Positions 21,447 to 31,523 of a DNA stretch of 64,000 bases are shown here, in pieces. The stretch spans positions 310,001 through 374,000 of the forward strand of contig JAPMXV010000031.1 in the NCBI GenBank assembly GCA_026936335.1, written 5' to 3'. Both the position numbers and the translations under genes were made by a program. This DNA is from Mantamonas sphyraenae. Taxonomy: Eukaryota > CRuMs > Mantamonadidae. How positions within the stretch are numbered: position 1 is the first letter of the stretch; each line of letters starts with the position of its first letter. Below the pieces are notes generated by a model. It was given only the letters and a program-made list of their open reading frames with translations. It did not search any database and was not told the DNA's origin.

Positions 21447-24400
21447 TTACTTCTTGCGCAGTTGCGCCCGTTGCTTGCGCCACCTCCTCGATGACAGCTT
21501 TGTGTGAGTCTTCCTGTCCACGCCCGAGATGGCCAGCACCAACAGGGTGGCGATGGTCACTGCGGCGTCCGTGTCCTTGTGCTGCGCCCAGCGTTCGCAG
21601 CGGGCGCAGTCCCACCATCTCCGGCTACAACCGCGTCTTGTGTATGACTTGGGACTCAGGGTCACCTGGTGTCCACACTCGCGGCACAGAGCAGAGGTGT
21701 ACGCCTCGCGTGTGACCACGACCGTGTGGGTTCGGCTCAGGTGCCTCTTCACATCAGCCAGAGGCACACGCGCGCTGAAGCGTCCGTTGCCAAAGGCAAG
21801 CAGGGAGCGCTGCTGCGACAGCCTGTCGATGTCCGAGATGGAGGCCGAGATGCCAGCAAGGTACCTGTTGCGGAGCTTGCGGTGTTCGTGATGATGCGCA
21901 TCCACGAGGTTCCGGTGCGGCTCTCGCTGTGCAAACTCTTCCCGCTTTGCTTGGTTCAGTTCTTGCCATGTCGGGGTAGAAGAAGCAGATGATGATGGTG
22001 ATGATGATGAGGAGGAGGATGATGATCGTGCGTTGGATCGTAGCGTACGTCGGGAGGACGCCGCTGCTGCTGATGACTCTCTGCATCTTCTGACTGCTTC
22101 CGTGGCAGCCTGGGACAGTACGTTCTGCTTCTTCCTGAGCTGACTGGTCCGCAGCATGTGTCTGTAAGATGGTGTTGGCAATGAAAAGTAGATACCTGCG
22201 TCCACGTGCAGAACATTGTCGCGATCGAGTGTCGCTGACATCTTGTTGTGGTGAAAGACAGCGACGCAGCTGGTGCAGTCAACGTTGGGGTCCATCCCGA
22301 TTACAGGTATACCAGCAGGCGTCCACAAATCGTTCTGCCCTAGTGTACGGGCCACCTGTTTGTCTGACTCAAGCAAGATTCCAGTGCGCTTGCCAGCAGA
22401 AGTTTGCGATGGCTTGCACTCCGCCTCTAGGTGCTGCATGACGTCTGTAAGGCTGCTCTCGTCGACACCAGACTCTTCAAACCACTGCTCCAGCTTGGGC
22501 ATGGCCGCTCTGCCGTACGCTTGATAAAAGAGGCTCGCCATATGCATGACGTGGAACCACGATAGATCCCGCACTTTACCCTTCGCGTCGAACCCAACAC
22601 GGACACATGCGACACGCAGTGCCTCGTCGACGTCTGATGCTGCCACGCAGCCCTGAGCACCATTCAGCTTGCGACGGGCTCCAACAGCCAGGCTATGCGG
22701 GGCGTAGACAGTTTGATAGATCGATCGGCCGTCGTTGCCACCGAGGGTGATCCCCTGCCCTCGAGTCTCCTGCCCTGTGTCTGAGTTCCAGAGCCCCGGT
22801 AGAACGAGCATGGTGACTGCGTTTACAAGGTCACCCCGGTGGGCTGCCCATCCAGCTTCCGTTCTCAACATGCCGACATGTGTTCGCCCTTTGATCCTCT
22901 CCAGTGCACGCTGTGAACCTGGGCACAGAACAGCAGCGTGGTCCACAATAAGCTGGTTGAGCTGGCGAGCGAGCACGTTTGACTTTGCTCGCTCATCCCA
23001 GGGCAACGTCTCGATGATCGCGGTGGCTGCTGCTGCTGCTGCTGCTGCTGCTTCGCCTCCCCTCGTACTCAAGTGCTTCAGAAAGTTGTATGCGACCCGA
23101 AACAGCTTAAACTTTAGATCGTACCCCGATACCGAAACCGTACAGCGTGCAGTCGCGCGTGGGCGAGGTACAAGCTGGACAGCGTGGCCACATTGCTCAG
23201 CCTCCAATTTGAGCAGACAGATGTAGGACGCGACACGGGCCTGGTTCTTCTCGTCCTCCTTTGCCTTTGAGAGCAAAGGCGAGCCAGCCACGACCTTGCT
23301 CACCTTGTCCTTCAGCGGCTGCAGCTGCGTCCTCCAGTCCATCTGCTGCTGCTGCGCAACCACAAGCGCCTCTTCATGGTCCTGGTCTTGGTCCTCATCT
23401 CGATCCTGCTCGTGATCTTGGTCTGCTTCCGGTTCTCCATCGTCGTCGACCTCGTCCACCTCCTCGACCTCCTCTGCTTTCACCCTCTTCTTCCATGCTG
23501 CGAGTGACATCCCCGACACGTATGCGCATGCCACCTCTGTCAGCTTCCGCGGGAGCTCCGGCACAGCATCGCACACCATTCTCTTCACCGATGACGTCCA
23601 GTGTCTGGTCGCAAGGTTCCACATGGTCCTCATCTGACGTGCAGCTGACCCCTCAGCCAGCAGATTCTCGAGTTGCTGACGCTGCTCCTCAAGCTCCAGG
23701 CCGTCGTAGTATGGACTCGCAATATGGGCGCACAACACTCCGTACAAGCGCTCCCGTGCTTTAACAAAGCTGCTGTGAGTGTCGACCAGGACTGCTTCCA
23801 ATTCGTGGCGTTGGCTCTCAGACATCCTGCTGTCCGCTGCGTCCTGAATACTCCCACGTGCCACGGTCGTGGCTGTTCCCGCCAGTCCCATCACTCGTTC
23901 CACGCCTCCGTGTCCATGGCCGTCATGCATCCCGTACACACCAGACAACGCCTGTTCCTCGGTCGGGCGGCGGTCGTTTAGCAGCGCTGCAACCTTCCGT
24001 CCAAGCTTGTAGAACGATTCACGCTCTGCTGTGCGCGCCTCGTCAATCTCATCCTCATTGTCCTCTTTGCTTGACTCCTGTACGTAGCAGACATCCTTGC
24101 CACAGAGCAGTTTGGCCAAACGGCCCTTCAAGTAGGTGCCCTTGGCCAACATCGAGTCACACAGTGTCTCCACCTCGTCGCTGTTGCTGCATGAATCAAG
24201 TCTTCCCGCCTCGACATCCGCGAGCAGCTCCTCTCTCTTCTGTTCCACTGCCTGCTCGAACTGCTGCATGTTGTCGTACCTTTTTGCCTTCTTCTTTGCC
24301 TTTTCAATCTCCTCCTGCAGCTCAGTCTGCCGTTCAATCGCGTTGTCGAGCGAGGCACGCTCCTGCGTCCCCAGCTGAAGCCGTCCTTGCTCCGCAAACG

Positions 24401-27374
24401 CATCCACGATGTCCGACATCCTACCATCGTCGCTGTCGACACGAATGGTGTATGTCCTGGCGTTCACCACACCGTCCCTGAGCGCCATTGCCGGGCCCGG
24501 GGCAGCTGCAGGTTCCGTTTGGTTTGGTTTGTGCACCCGCGTGTTCCTCGCCAGCTCCGTCAAATCGTCCACGGAAGACGCCAAAGAGTAATCCGCACAC
24601 AGTTGGCGCATGACATACTTGAGCTGCGTACTGCTCCTTGTTCGCATGGCCGGGCGAACGGATGCCAACGCGAGACGCAGACACGAATCGTCGCTCATTG
24701 CCGGACGCAGCTCGCCGGCGCTGTCGGCGCTGTCGGCGCTGGATGTGGCATATGTGTCCTCACGTGCGCTGGGCATTGCATGTGCCTCTTGCATGTCCTC
24801 TGTCTGCATCTCATCCGACTCCACTTCGTTTTCCAAGTCCTCTTCTTCCGCCCCGGCTCTTCCGTCGGCCTCCCAGGCCTTTACAAACGCCTCTTCATCC
24901 TGGACATCCTGGACACCATTCTCAAGGTCCTCTGTCTCCATACCCGACTCCACTGCGTCGTCAGCGACGTGGTCCACCTCCCCGGTTTGATCTTCGTCAT
25001 CTGCGCTGGCGTCGGCCTTCCAGACCCTGTATGCCTTGGCGAACGCATCCTCGTCCATGGTGACGTCGTTTCCCCGTTCGTCATCGATTTGTACCCCCAG
25101 CGTCTCGGCCAGCAAGGTCACCTGTTCCACCATGCCGCTCCTGGCATCCTTGATTTCGACATCCGACGCGCGTCCACGAGCAGGTGCTGTCGGTTCAAGC
25201 GTGGACGCCTGCACGTTGGAATGAATGATTTGGTCCACAGCGTTCTGTACACACCACTTCTGTTGTTGTTCGGCAACGCGCTGTACACTGTCGCAGATGC
25301 GTTCGCGATGGAAGTGCAGAAGGCCAACGGGAGCACGCTGTACAATGGCGCCCGCACAGGTTCCACCCAAAAGCGCATACGTGAAGAAGCGTGCGTTTGT
25401 GCTGTCGTTGCCCACGTGCACAGCTCTCAAATCGACTGTGTTGCCAGCAAGGTACTCGTTCCAGTTGTCCTGCCGGCACCAGCCGCACCGGACGCCTCTC
25501 GCCATGAGTGCACAAGCGTCTGCACCCACCACGAGTGCATCTGCGGCGTGCTGAATGGCGCACAGGTTTGCATCGTCTGTTGCCCACACGCAGAGGCGCT
25601 GGTCCACCCAAACGTTCCCGTCGTCGCTGATTGAAACGCGGTCGTTGTCCGCACTCTTCAGGGTCTCGTACAGCCCACGCAGCCGGTGCTTTTTGGTGTA
25701 CGTGTGTACGTGCGCGTCCAGCTCCTGCCGGAATGATGCAGGGATCGCTTGGATGGCCGCCATCACCAAATCCATCCCCGCCTCCTCGACGCTGCCTTCC
25801 TTGGCGCTGCCATCCTCCACGCCGCCGAGTATGAAGTGGTCGAACCCAGCAACTTCGATGTCGTCGGCAAAGCGCTGGACAAGCGGACGCACGGACCGGA
25901 CAAGTTTAGCCAGGGTGGCCGTTTCTGCGAACGCGGCTGAGACAAAACTCCACGTCCTCACCGGACGGCCCTCAGGTGGTGTGGTACATTCCAGTGGGAC
26001 GTACGTGGTCATACCCTCGGGTGACATGCGAGCAAGCGCCTCTACGATGTCATCGCCACTGGAGTTCACGTCCAGCTGCTGATCGAGAGCATCGCCGGCG
26101 TTGGTCAGCACAACGGCGTTGTAGTCCCCCAATGTTGCTGGTTTCGGTGCAGGAAGAGGCACGCGAGCACCAGCTTGACCGTAAGGCTTGGCACGCTTCG
26201 CCGTTGATGCTTCGCTGGCGACAGAGGCGTTGGCGTGTCCCGGCTTGACGTGAAACGAAGGACAGGAATCGCTTGTTCGGCCTATCATACGAGCGCTGTA
26301 TGTTCGGCCAAAGTGCTTCCCCACGTACCTGGCCACCTCTTTGGCAGAGAGCCTCGCCGCAGCAAGTGTGCACTCACACGCGTCGCCCTTGCGAGCTACT
26401 TCAATGCACAGCGCATACTCAGACATTGCGTAGACGCGGCCATTGTGAATGAGAGATGCCTTCAGCAAGTGGCTGATGCTGAGCCAGCACAGGTCATCGT
26501 TTCGCCGCGAGCGTGAGCGGCGTGTTTGCTTGAGAAAAGGCCAAACTTGGGTCGTGAACCGCTTGCGTGCTTCCTTGGCGCGTCTCAGCAACGTGGGGCT
26601 GGCTTGGCATTTTGTGGTACTGATGTGATGCAGAAACTGCGTCTGCTCGGGGTACTGCACCCTCGCCTGCGCCCACCGTTTGGGCTGCTTTTTCTGCGTG
26701 CTTTCGCCAGTTTTGAGCGCCGTGTACATCTGCCGTGCTTGATCTGTTCGAATGTCGTCGAGAAAGGTCGTGCGTACAAAGCGGTGTTTGCTTTGCCTGA
26801 TGGGCCTTCTAGGTTTGACGGTGTGCCACGAGGACAAAACCCAATCTGACTCCGGCTCGACCTCGATATCGGTATCCATGGGGTCTTTCGTGACCGTGTC
26901 TTTGCCTTTGCTGTCTGCCTCAGTTTGCTGACGAGTGTGTGTGTGTGTGTGTGTCGTGAGGGGTCCCACACGTGTGTGAGCCGCAGCAAACGGAATTGAG
27001 TGAGGCGGAATTCAACCTACTCGCCCATTGCCACTTCTGCTCGAGGAGGAGGAGGCTGAAGACGTTGAACGAGATGCACGGCCTCGACGGCCTCGGGATG
27101 CGCTGCGGGATGCACGGGATGCGCGACCTCCCCTGGAATGTGTCTCTTGGTTCTGTACACGTTGCCGTTTCTGCTGTCGCCACTCCAACGTTTGCCTGCT
27201 CCTTCGTTCACGTCTATTTTCCCGAGCCTCCACGCTACGCGGTGAATGAGATACCTCATCCCGTGTGTCTTCATCTTCTCGACCCCTCTTGCCGCCCTCA
27301 TCACACAGCAGCAAGAGAACCAACATGAAGAAGAACCAACGGAAGCGCATGTTGTTTTGGCGACCACGGCGCAT
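21447..27374 (-). CDS. giant Fanzor-type (TnpB-related) RNA-guided nuclease
   Basis: Exon 1 (27374-27021) and exon 2 (26927-21447) join in phase 0 across a 93-bp intron (GTAGGT donor, CA-repeat then TCGTCAG acceptor), giving 1,944 residues. Exon 1 has a short hydrophobic stretch, then Arg/Ser-rich sequence with nuclear-localisation-like basic clusters. Acidic tracts lie near 734-837 and 1264-1300, a helical region near 970-1017 and an Ala run near 1410. The C-terminus carries a split RuvC: GMDPN (Asp1664), a Ser-rich insert, FGNGRF where canonical TnpB has Glu, then REAYTSALC with the relocated Glu1859. Zinc-finger cysteines are 1866/1869 and 1892/1895, and KDTDAA holds Asp1903. This combination is diagnostic of Fanzor/OMEGA nucleases. 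Known Fanzors are usually a few hundred to under ~1,000 residues. The start may be Met1 or Met9. If exon 1 is not used, a Met in exon 2 would serve. Confidence 0.85.
26928..27020 (-). other. intron of the Fanzor gene
   Basis: The donor GTAGGT follows the codon for Arg118. The acceptor is TCGTCAG. A (CA)n tract of about ten units precedes the acceptor. The two flanking reading frames join exactly in phase 0. The CA-rich 3' end resembles introns in neighbouring host genes such as RAE1 and SPTLC2. Confidence 0.65.
26935..26953. repeat. (TG)n/(CA)n microsatellite in the Fanzor intron
   Basis: A near-perfect dinucleotide run immediately 5' (minus strand) of the Fanzor intron acceptor. Comparable runs sit in or next to introns elsewhere: ~10662-10680 (RAE1), ~15368-15400 (PKD2), ~17131-17153 (SPTLC2) and ~59760-59782 (FG-GAP gene). 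Others lie at ~8357-8381 and ~41366-41391, outside introns. Confidence 0.7.
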
Positions 27375-27576
27375 AGTCGAGCAGTCACTCGTGCATTCTC
27401 ATTCCAACGTGTAGGGTGGCGTTGACAACATTCATTTCAGTGTCCCAGGGTCCTCGCGGCTCTTGCGAGGAATCGTTCTGCAAACACATCGAGCTTGTTC
27501 AACATGGTGCACTTACGCATGATCGAACCGTAAGAACCCGCAGAAGAGCGAAATCATGTCTTGGTGAACATTCTAT

Positions 27577-27915
27577 GTGTTTCTGGGAGTTGTTCTCAAG
27601 GGTGGAGCCACGTTCACGCTCAATTGCAATCGGATACCCACCAGTCCCTTCGGGAAGGAGGAGATGACCCCACTGATGAAGGCAGCGTGGGCAGGCAACT
27701 ACGACGTTGCCAGGGTGTTGCTGAAGTGGGGAGCAGATGTCCATGCGGTGGACCACTCGGGCCGGAACGCCCTGACGACGACTGCACAGCGGAGGAACCA
27801 GACTGTGCAGCCATCGACTGTGGTGGCATTGTTGTTGGAGCACGGTGCTGATGCAAACACTGCGGTGGATGCCACGCACAGGGAGCTGGTGGAAAAGGTT
27901 ATGGGAGGTGAGTGA
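27577..27915 (+). pseudogene. ankyrin-repeat fragment without its own start
   Basis: The frame opens without an ATG and reads through about 100 residues with ankyrin character: TPLMKAAWAGNYDVARVLL, GADVHAVDHSGRNAL and VVALLLEHGADANT. It stops shortly after KVMGG, where GGAG|GTGAGT could equally be a splice donor at 27907. The first in-frame ATG (27664) would start inside a repeat. The orientation matches the ankyrin gene at 20404-21330, and the Fanzor gene lies between. It may be the 3' part of that gene, a separate decayed copy, or an exon of an unrecognised gene. Confidence 0.55.
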
Positions 27916-28693
27916 TGAGTTCGTCGTCTGCACGAGAATCAACCATTTCGTGGAAGGCCCCTGTTCCCACACATCGGAGGCACTCCATTGCCCAAATGGC
28001 CCGTTGTTTACTGTTACCCCATCATGTCTACGTCGTGTGTGCGTTGCTGCCCTTCAATGCAACATGGCCACCTCGCATGGGCTGGGGCAAGAAAATCCCA
28101 GAAAAATCCCCCCAACTTCGGCCTTCGGCTACCCCCCATCCATCCCCCCTCTTTTTCTTCTCTCTCTTTCGCGTTCTCTCATCGACATTGCGACTACATA
28201 CACACCGTCTATTCAACATGATCTCTGCCACGATTGCTGTGCGTTGCTAAACGCAGCCTAGGCACACGACTACATCCCGGGAGAGACCAATTTGATTTTT
28301 GAGATTTCTCATTTCGGGCGCAACAACCAGCACAGAGAGCTGAAGGAAAGAAAAGAAAAAAGCACACAAGCCAACCAAGCAACCGTGAAGGAATACCTTC
28401 ACACCACAACACACACCGTAAGTGGTCCACATCACCATGCATGCAATTGTACACGCGCGGGGGGTGTTGGTTCACGCGCGCAACCGGCCATTGGTGGCAA
28501 TTTGCGTTTCTGAGAAATTCCTCAGCACAGTTGGCGCCAGGCTGGTGGCCCGCGACGGGGGAAGCAAATCAAACATTCTCCGTCGCGGCGTCCGCTAGCA
28601 AGAAGCAACCGTTAGGCCACGCCCCCCACCCCCTTCTTCGTGTGTACATACCCATCAGCAGTCGCAACGACGATCACGAAAGATATAGCCACG
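27916..28693. other. intergenic region with one exon-like open segment
   Basis: This ~780-bp stretch is visibly more A+T-rich than the rest of the window. It holds one notable open segment at 28262-28417 (52 codons). That segment is preceded by a branch-point-like TGCTAAA and CCTAG, and followed by a perfect GTAAGT donor. It could be a 5' exon of the downstream phosphatase gene or a relic exon. I see no other coding signal or RNA gene. Confidence 0.4.
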
Positions 28694-30886
28694 ATGGCGT
28701 GTGGACTCACGCAGACCCCTGTGCGGGTATCGTTCCCCCAGCGCATGAAGCGAGCCTCTTCCATGTCCTTTGTGGACATGGCGGAGAAGATTGAACAGAT
28801 AGCTGGGCCTCTGGCGGGCGATGGAGGCCTGCGCGAAGCACGCACCGGCTCGGACGATTTGGAGCTGGTTGCCTCGGCGGAAGGCAGGAAGAGGCGATTC
28901 TCGGTAATGCTGGAACTGCCGCGCAGCAACACGGAGCTGCAGCTCAGCGACACTGTGCACCACTCATCCGAGAGTGCCGGGTCGCACCCATCCACCGAGG
29001 GCGCATCGTCGGCGAATCAGGTGCCGATCTGCGTCCACAGTGAGGCGGAAAACGAGCTGCAGATGTCTCGCGAACACCGCACCCCCGTTCACTCGGCCAA
29101 ACGCCGCCGCCAACACTATCATATCCCCGGCAGCGACCACGTCGGCCTGGCTGCCACGCGCGCGTACTATGCACGTGGCGTCTCTGCGTCCTCGACCACC
29201 TCCTCTGGTGGCGTGGCACGCGTGGCCGGCGCGGGGTCCATGGACGAAGAGCGGATTTCAGCGAAACTGGGCCTTCCGAACTCTGCCTCTGTGGCCTCGT
29301 CCCTGATGAGGTCGATCAGCCAGAGCAGCACAAGCACCACAGGCACAACAAGCACCACAAGCAGCAAGCACAGCAGCAGCAGCATCAGTGTGACAACAGT
29401 GACCAACATGACCAGCATGGACGAGCACACCTTTGCCTACACCAACACAAGGAATACCACGTGCAGCAGCAGCACACTGTCCACACGCACACGCAGCAGC
29501 AGCGCAAGCAGTACGACCACCCATGTCGACGTGCACCACCAGCTGCACCTCAAGATGGACGTGCAGATCGAGCAACGTGTGCGCACGCCGCTCCTTGCAG
29601 CAGGCAAGGACTTTAGCGCAAGCAGCCTCGTGTGCGAGAGCTCCGAGGATGCATCGTCGGACGGCGACGACGCGCTGGACATCGACACGGGCGCACACAT
29701 GCAGCGTGCGGCGCGTGTGGAGATGCAGCGGGATGCGTACGACGACGAGCTGTCCACGCACCGTGGGCTCAAGGCGATGATGAGCAGCGACGAGGAGCCG
29801 TTCACCGACGCGTACACAGACAACTACACAGACCAGTACCTCGAGGATGACGACGGTGCGTCCACGACCACGGTCAGCACACACGCCACGGCGTACAGTG
29901 TGATGTCCCTTGTGGGCAACCAGCACGCAAACGTGTCGCCGCTGACCCTGGGCACTGCTCTGCCCTTGTGTGACTTTCAGCACGCCATTGTGTCGGGTAT
30001 GGTGGCCGACCAGTTCAAGGAACTGCAAACGCTGACCAAGAACAAGGAGTTCTTTGTCAAGTTTGGCGGCTTTGCCTACTCGCACAAGCGGGACGAGAAC
30101 AAGGAGCAGAACAGGCACGGCATCCCCTGCTACGATGACAACCGCGTGGTGCTGCACGAGCGCACGGGTCTCACCGGCGTGCACAACGACTACATCAACG
30201 CCTCGTACATCGCCTCGGTTGGACAGGAGCGACGCTACATTGCCACGCAGGCGCCTCTGGAGTCGACCATGTTCAAGTTCTGGGAGATGGTGGTGCAGGA
30301 GCGCACCCACCTCATTGTGTGCCTGGCCGACACCAACGACAGCAGCCAGGCAGACCAGTACTGGCCCACGCACAAGGGCGACTCGCTGGAGTACGGCGAC
30401 CGCATTCGTGTCACACTCACCCTGGAGGAGTCACTGGAGGGCAACATCACGCACCGTGTGCACACGGTTGCCAAGCTCGACCCGGAGCACGGCTTCCGGG
30501 TCGTCACGCGCACCAAGGTCCACCAGCTGCACTACCACGGCTGGGAGGACATGACGGCGCCCTCCAACATTCAGAGCATCTTCCACCTCATGCAGCACAT
30601 CGAAAACATCGAACAGGACCTTGCCGACGAACGCCGCGCCCTGGGACCCATTGTGGTTCACTGCAGCGCTGGCGTGGGTCGTGCAGGCACCTTTATTGCT
30701 GCACACATTGCCTGTGAGCATGTTGTGGCCGTCGAGGAGCAGCAGGGGGTCAAGCTCACAGAGTTTAACCTCGCCCAGTTGGTTTATGAGCTGCGCCAAC
30801 AGCGCCCGCTCATGGTCTACAAGCCTGCTCAGTACGAAGCCCTGCACCACATCGTGCACATGTTTGTCACCGGCTCCTGCTGCTGA
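28694..30886 (+). CDS. classical protein tyrosine phosphatase, cytosolic type
   Basis: Single exon of 730 residues. Residues 1-~440 are low complexity (Ser/Thr runs, acidic patches) with no membrane helix. The PTP domain follows: NRHGIPCYDDNRV, YINASYI, FWEMVVQE, YHGWEDMTAP (WPD-loop position, Asp619), and the P-loop VHCSAGVGRAGTF with Cys657. The WPD loop reads W-E-D instead of W-P-D. The Q-loop position that is normally Gln in RPxMVQT reads Tyr (RPLMVYK). Catalytic Cys, Arg and Asp are retained, so activity is plausible but may be altered. It dephosphorylates phosphotyrosine; the substrate is unknown. The start was set at MACGLTQTP, and an upstream in-frame segment lacks an ATG. Confidence 0.9.
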   Translation: MACGLTQTPVRVSFPQRMKRASSMSFVDMAEKIEQIAGPLAGDGGLREARTGSDDLELVASAEGRKRRFSVMLELPRSNTELQLSDTVHHSSESAGSHPSTEGASSANQVPICVHSEAENELQMSREHRTPVHSAKRRRQHYHIPGSDHVGLAATRAYYARGVSASSTTSSGGVARVAGAGSMDEERISAKLGLPNSASVASSLMRSISQSSTSTTGTTSTTSSKHSSSSISVTTVTNMTSMDEHTFAYTNTRNTTCSSSTLSTRTRSSSASSTTTHVDVHHQLHLKMDVQIEQRVRTPLLAAGKDFSASSLVCESSEDASSDGDDALDIDTGAHMQRAARVEMQRDAYDDELSTHRGLKAMMSSDEEPFTDAYTDNYTDQYLEDDDGASTTTVSTHATAYSVMSLVGNQHANVSPLTLGTALPLCDFQHAIVSGMVADQFKELQTLTKNKEFFVKFGGFAYSHKRDENKEQNRHGIPCYDDNRVVLHERTGLTGVHNDYINASYIASVGQERRYIATQAPLESTMFKFWEMVVQERTHLIVCLADTNDSSQADQYWPTHKGDSLEYGDRIRVTLTLEESLEGNITHRVHTVAKLDPEHGFRVVTRTKVHQLHYHGWEDMTAPSNIQSIFHLMQHIENIEQDLADERRALGPIVVHCSAGVGRAGTFIAAHIACEHVVAVEEQQGVKLTEFNLAQLVYELRQQRPLMVYKPAQYEALHHIVHMFVTGSCC

Positions 30887-31070
30887 CACCTGCTGTGGTT
30901 GCTGTGCCTGCTCAGCGAGGCATCGGCAACTCTTGGAGAGCGAGAGCGAAGGGAATGGAGAACAATGAAATCCACTTGGCCAAATGGGGGGCCACAAAAA
31001 AAACCGTCGTCCATCGTTTTTCGTTAAGCTCCATTATACGATTGGAGCCCACTTCTTCCCCCAATCGTGT

Positions 31071-31523
31071 CTAGTCCAGAAAATGGAGAGCCTGCTGCAC
31101 AGACTTTTTCGCAGAGTTTTCATCCTTGAACTTTTGGAGTTTCTCCTTCATGTCCTCGTCTAGATTGGATGGAATGTGCCTGAGATGTTTGAAATTGTAC
31201 AGGAACTGTGGCACATCGTTGTTTGCAGCTGCACACACCACAGCACGTGTCCATCCCCTCTCATTCTCCTCCAACTCTTCTTTCGCCTTCCTCACAACCT
31301 CCTTCATCTCGCTATCCTTCTCAAGCGCATCGTCAATGGTTTCCCCCAAGACCTGGGACACGTGTGTGGTGTTGGCGCCGTTCAGAATGGCCTCTCGAGC
31401 AAGACGGTTTGAGCAACTCGTCACCGCGTTGACCAGCGTTTGCGTCGCTGACGATCGTTGAGCAACCATGCAAACCACTGTGCGTGATCCCACCGAGGAT
31501 TGACTGGTGATTCTTTGAAACAT
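31071..31523 (-). CDS. hypothetical small helical protein
   Basis: A 150-residue open frame from an ATG at 31523. The composition is that of a soluble helical protein: GETIDDALEKDSEMKEVV, KAKEELEENERGW and LDEDMKEKLQKFKD. No signal peptide or membrane helix is clear. I do not recognise a family. Coding likelihood rests on amino-acid composition and the absence of any competing frame. An upstream exon is possible, since the N-terminal ~35 residues are Ser/Val-rich and could be a targeting sequence. It converges on the phosphatase gene with a 184-bp gap. Confidence 0.5.
   Translation of the reverse strand: MFQRITSQSSVGSRTVVCMVAQRSSATQTLVNAVTSCSNRLAREAILNGANTTHVSQVLGETIDDALEKDSEMKEVVRKAKEELEENERGWTRAVVCAAANNDVPQFLYNFKHLRHIPSNLDEDMKEKLQKFKDENSAKKSVQQALHFLD

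Noticed and set aside
24387-25634. 415-codon plus-strand frame inside the Fanzor gene
   Set aside because: Shadow of the minus-strand Fanzor frame; no start and no domain.
27341-27390. Partial resemblance of TTTGGCGACCACGG...ATAGTCGAGC to the 12-bp inverted repeat at 21294-21373
   Set aside because: Too degenerate to call a terminal inverted repeat of the element by eye; an alignment would be needed.
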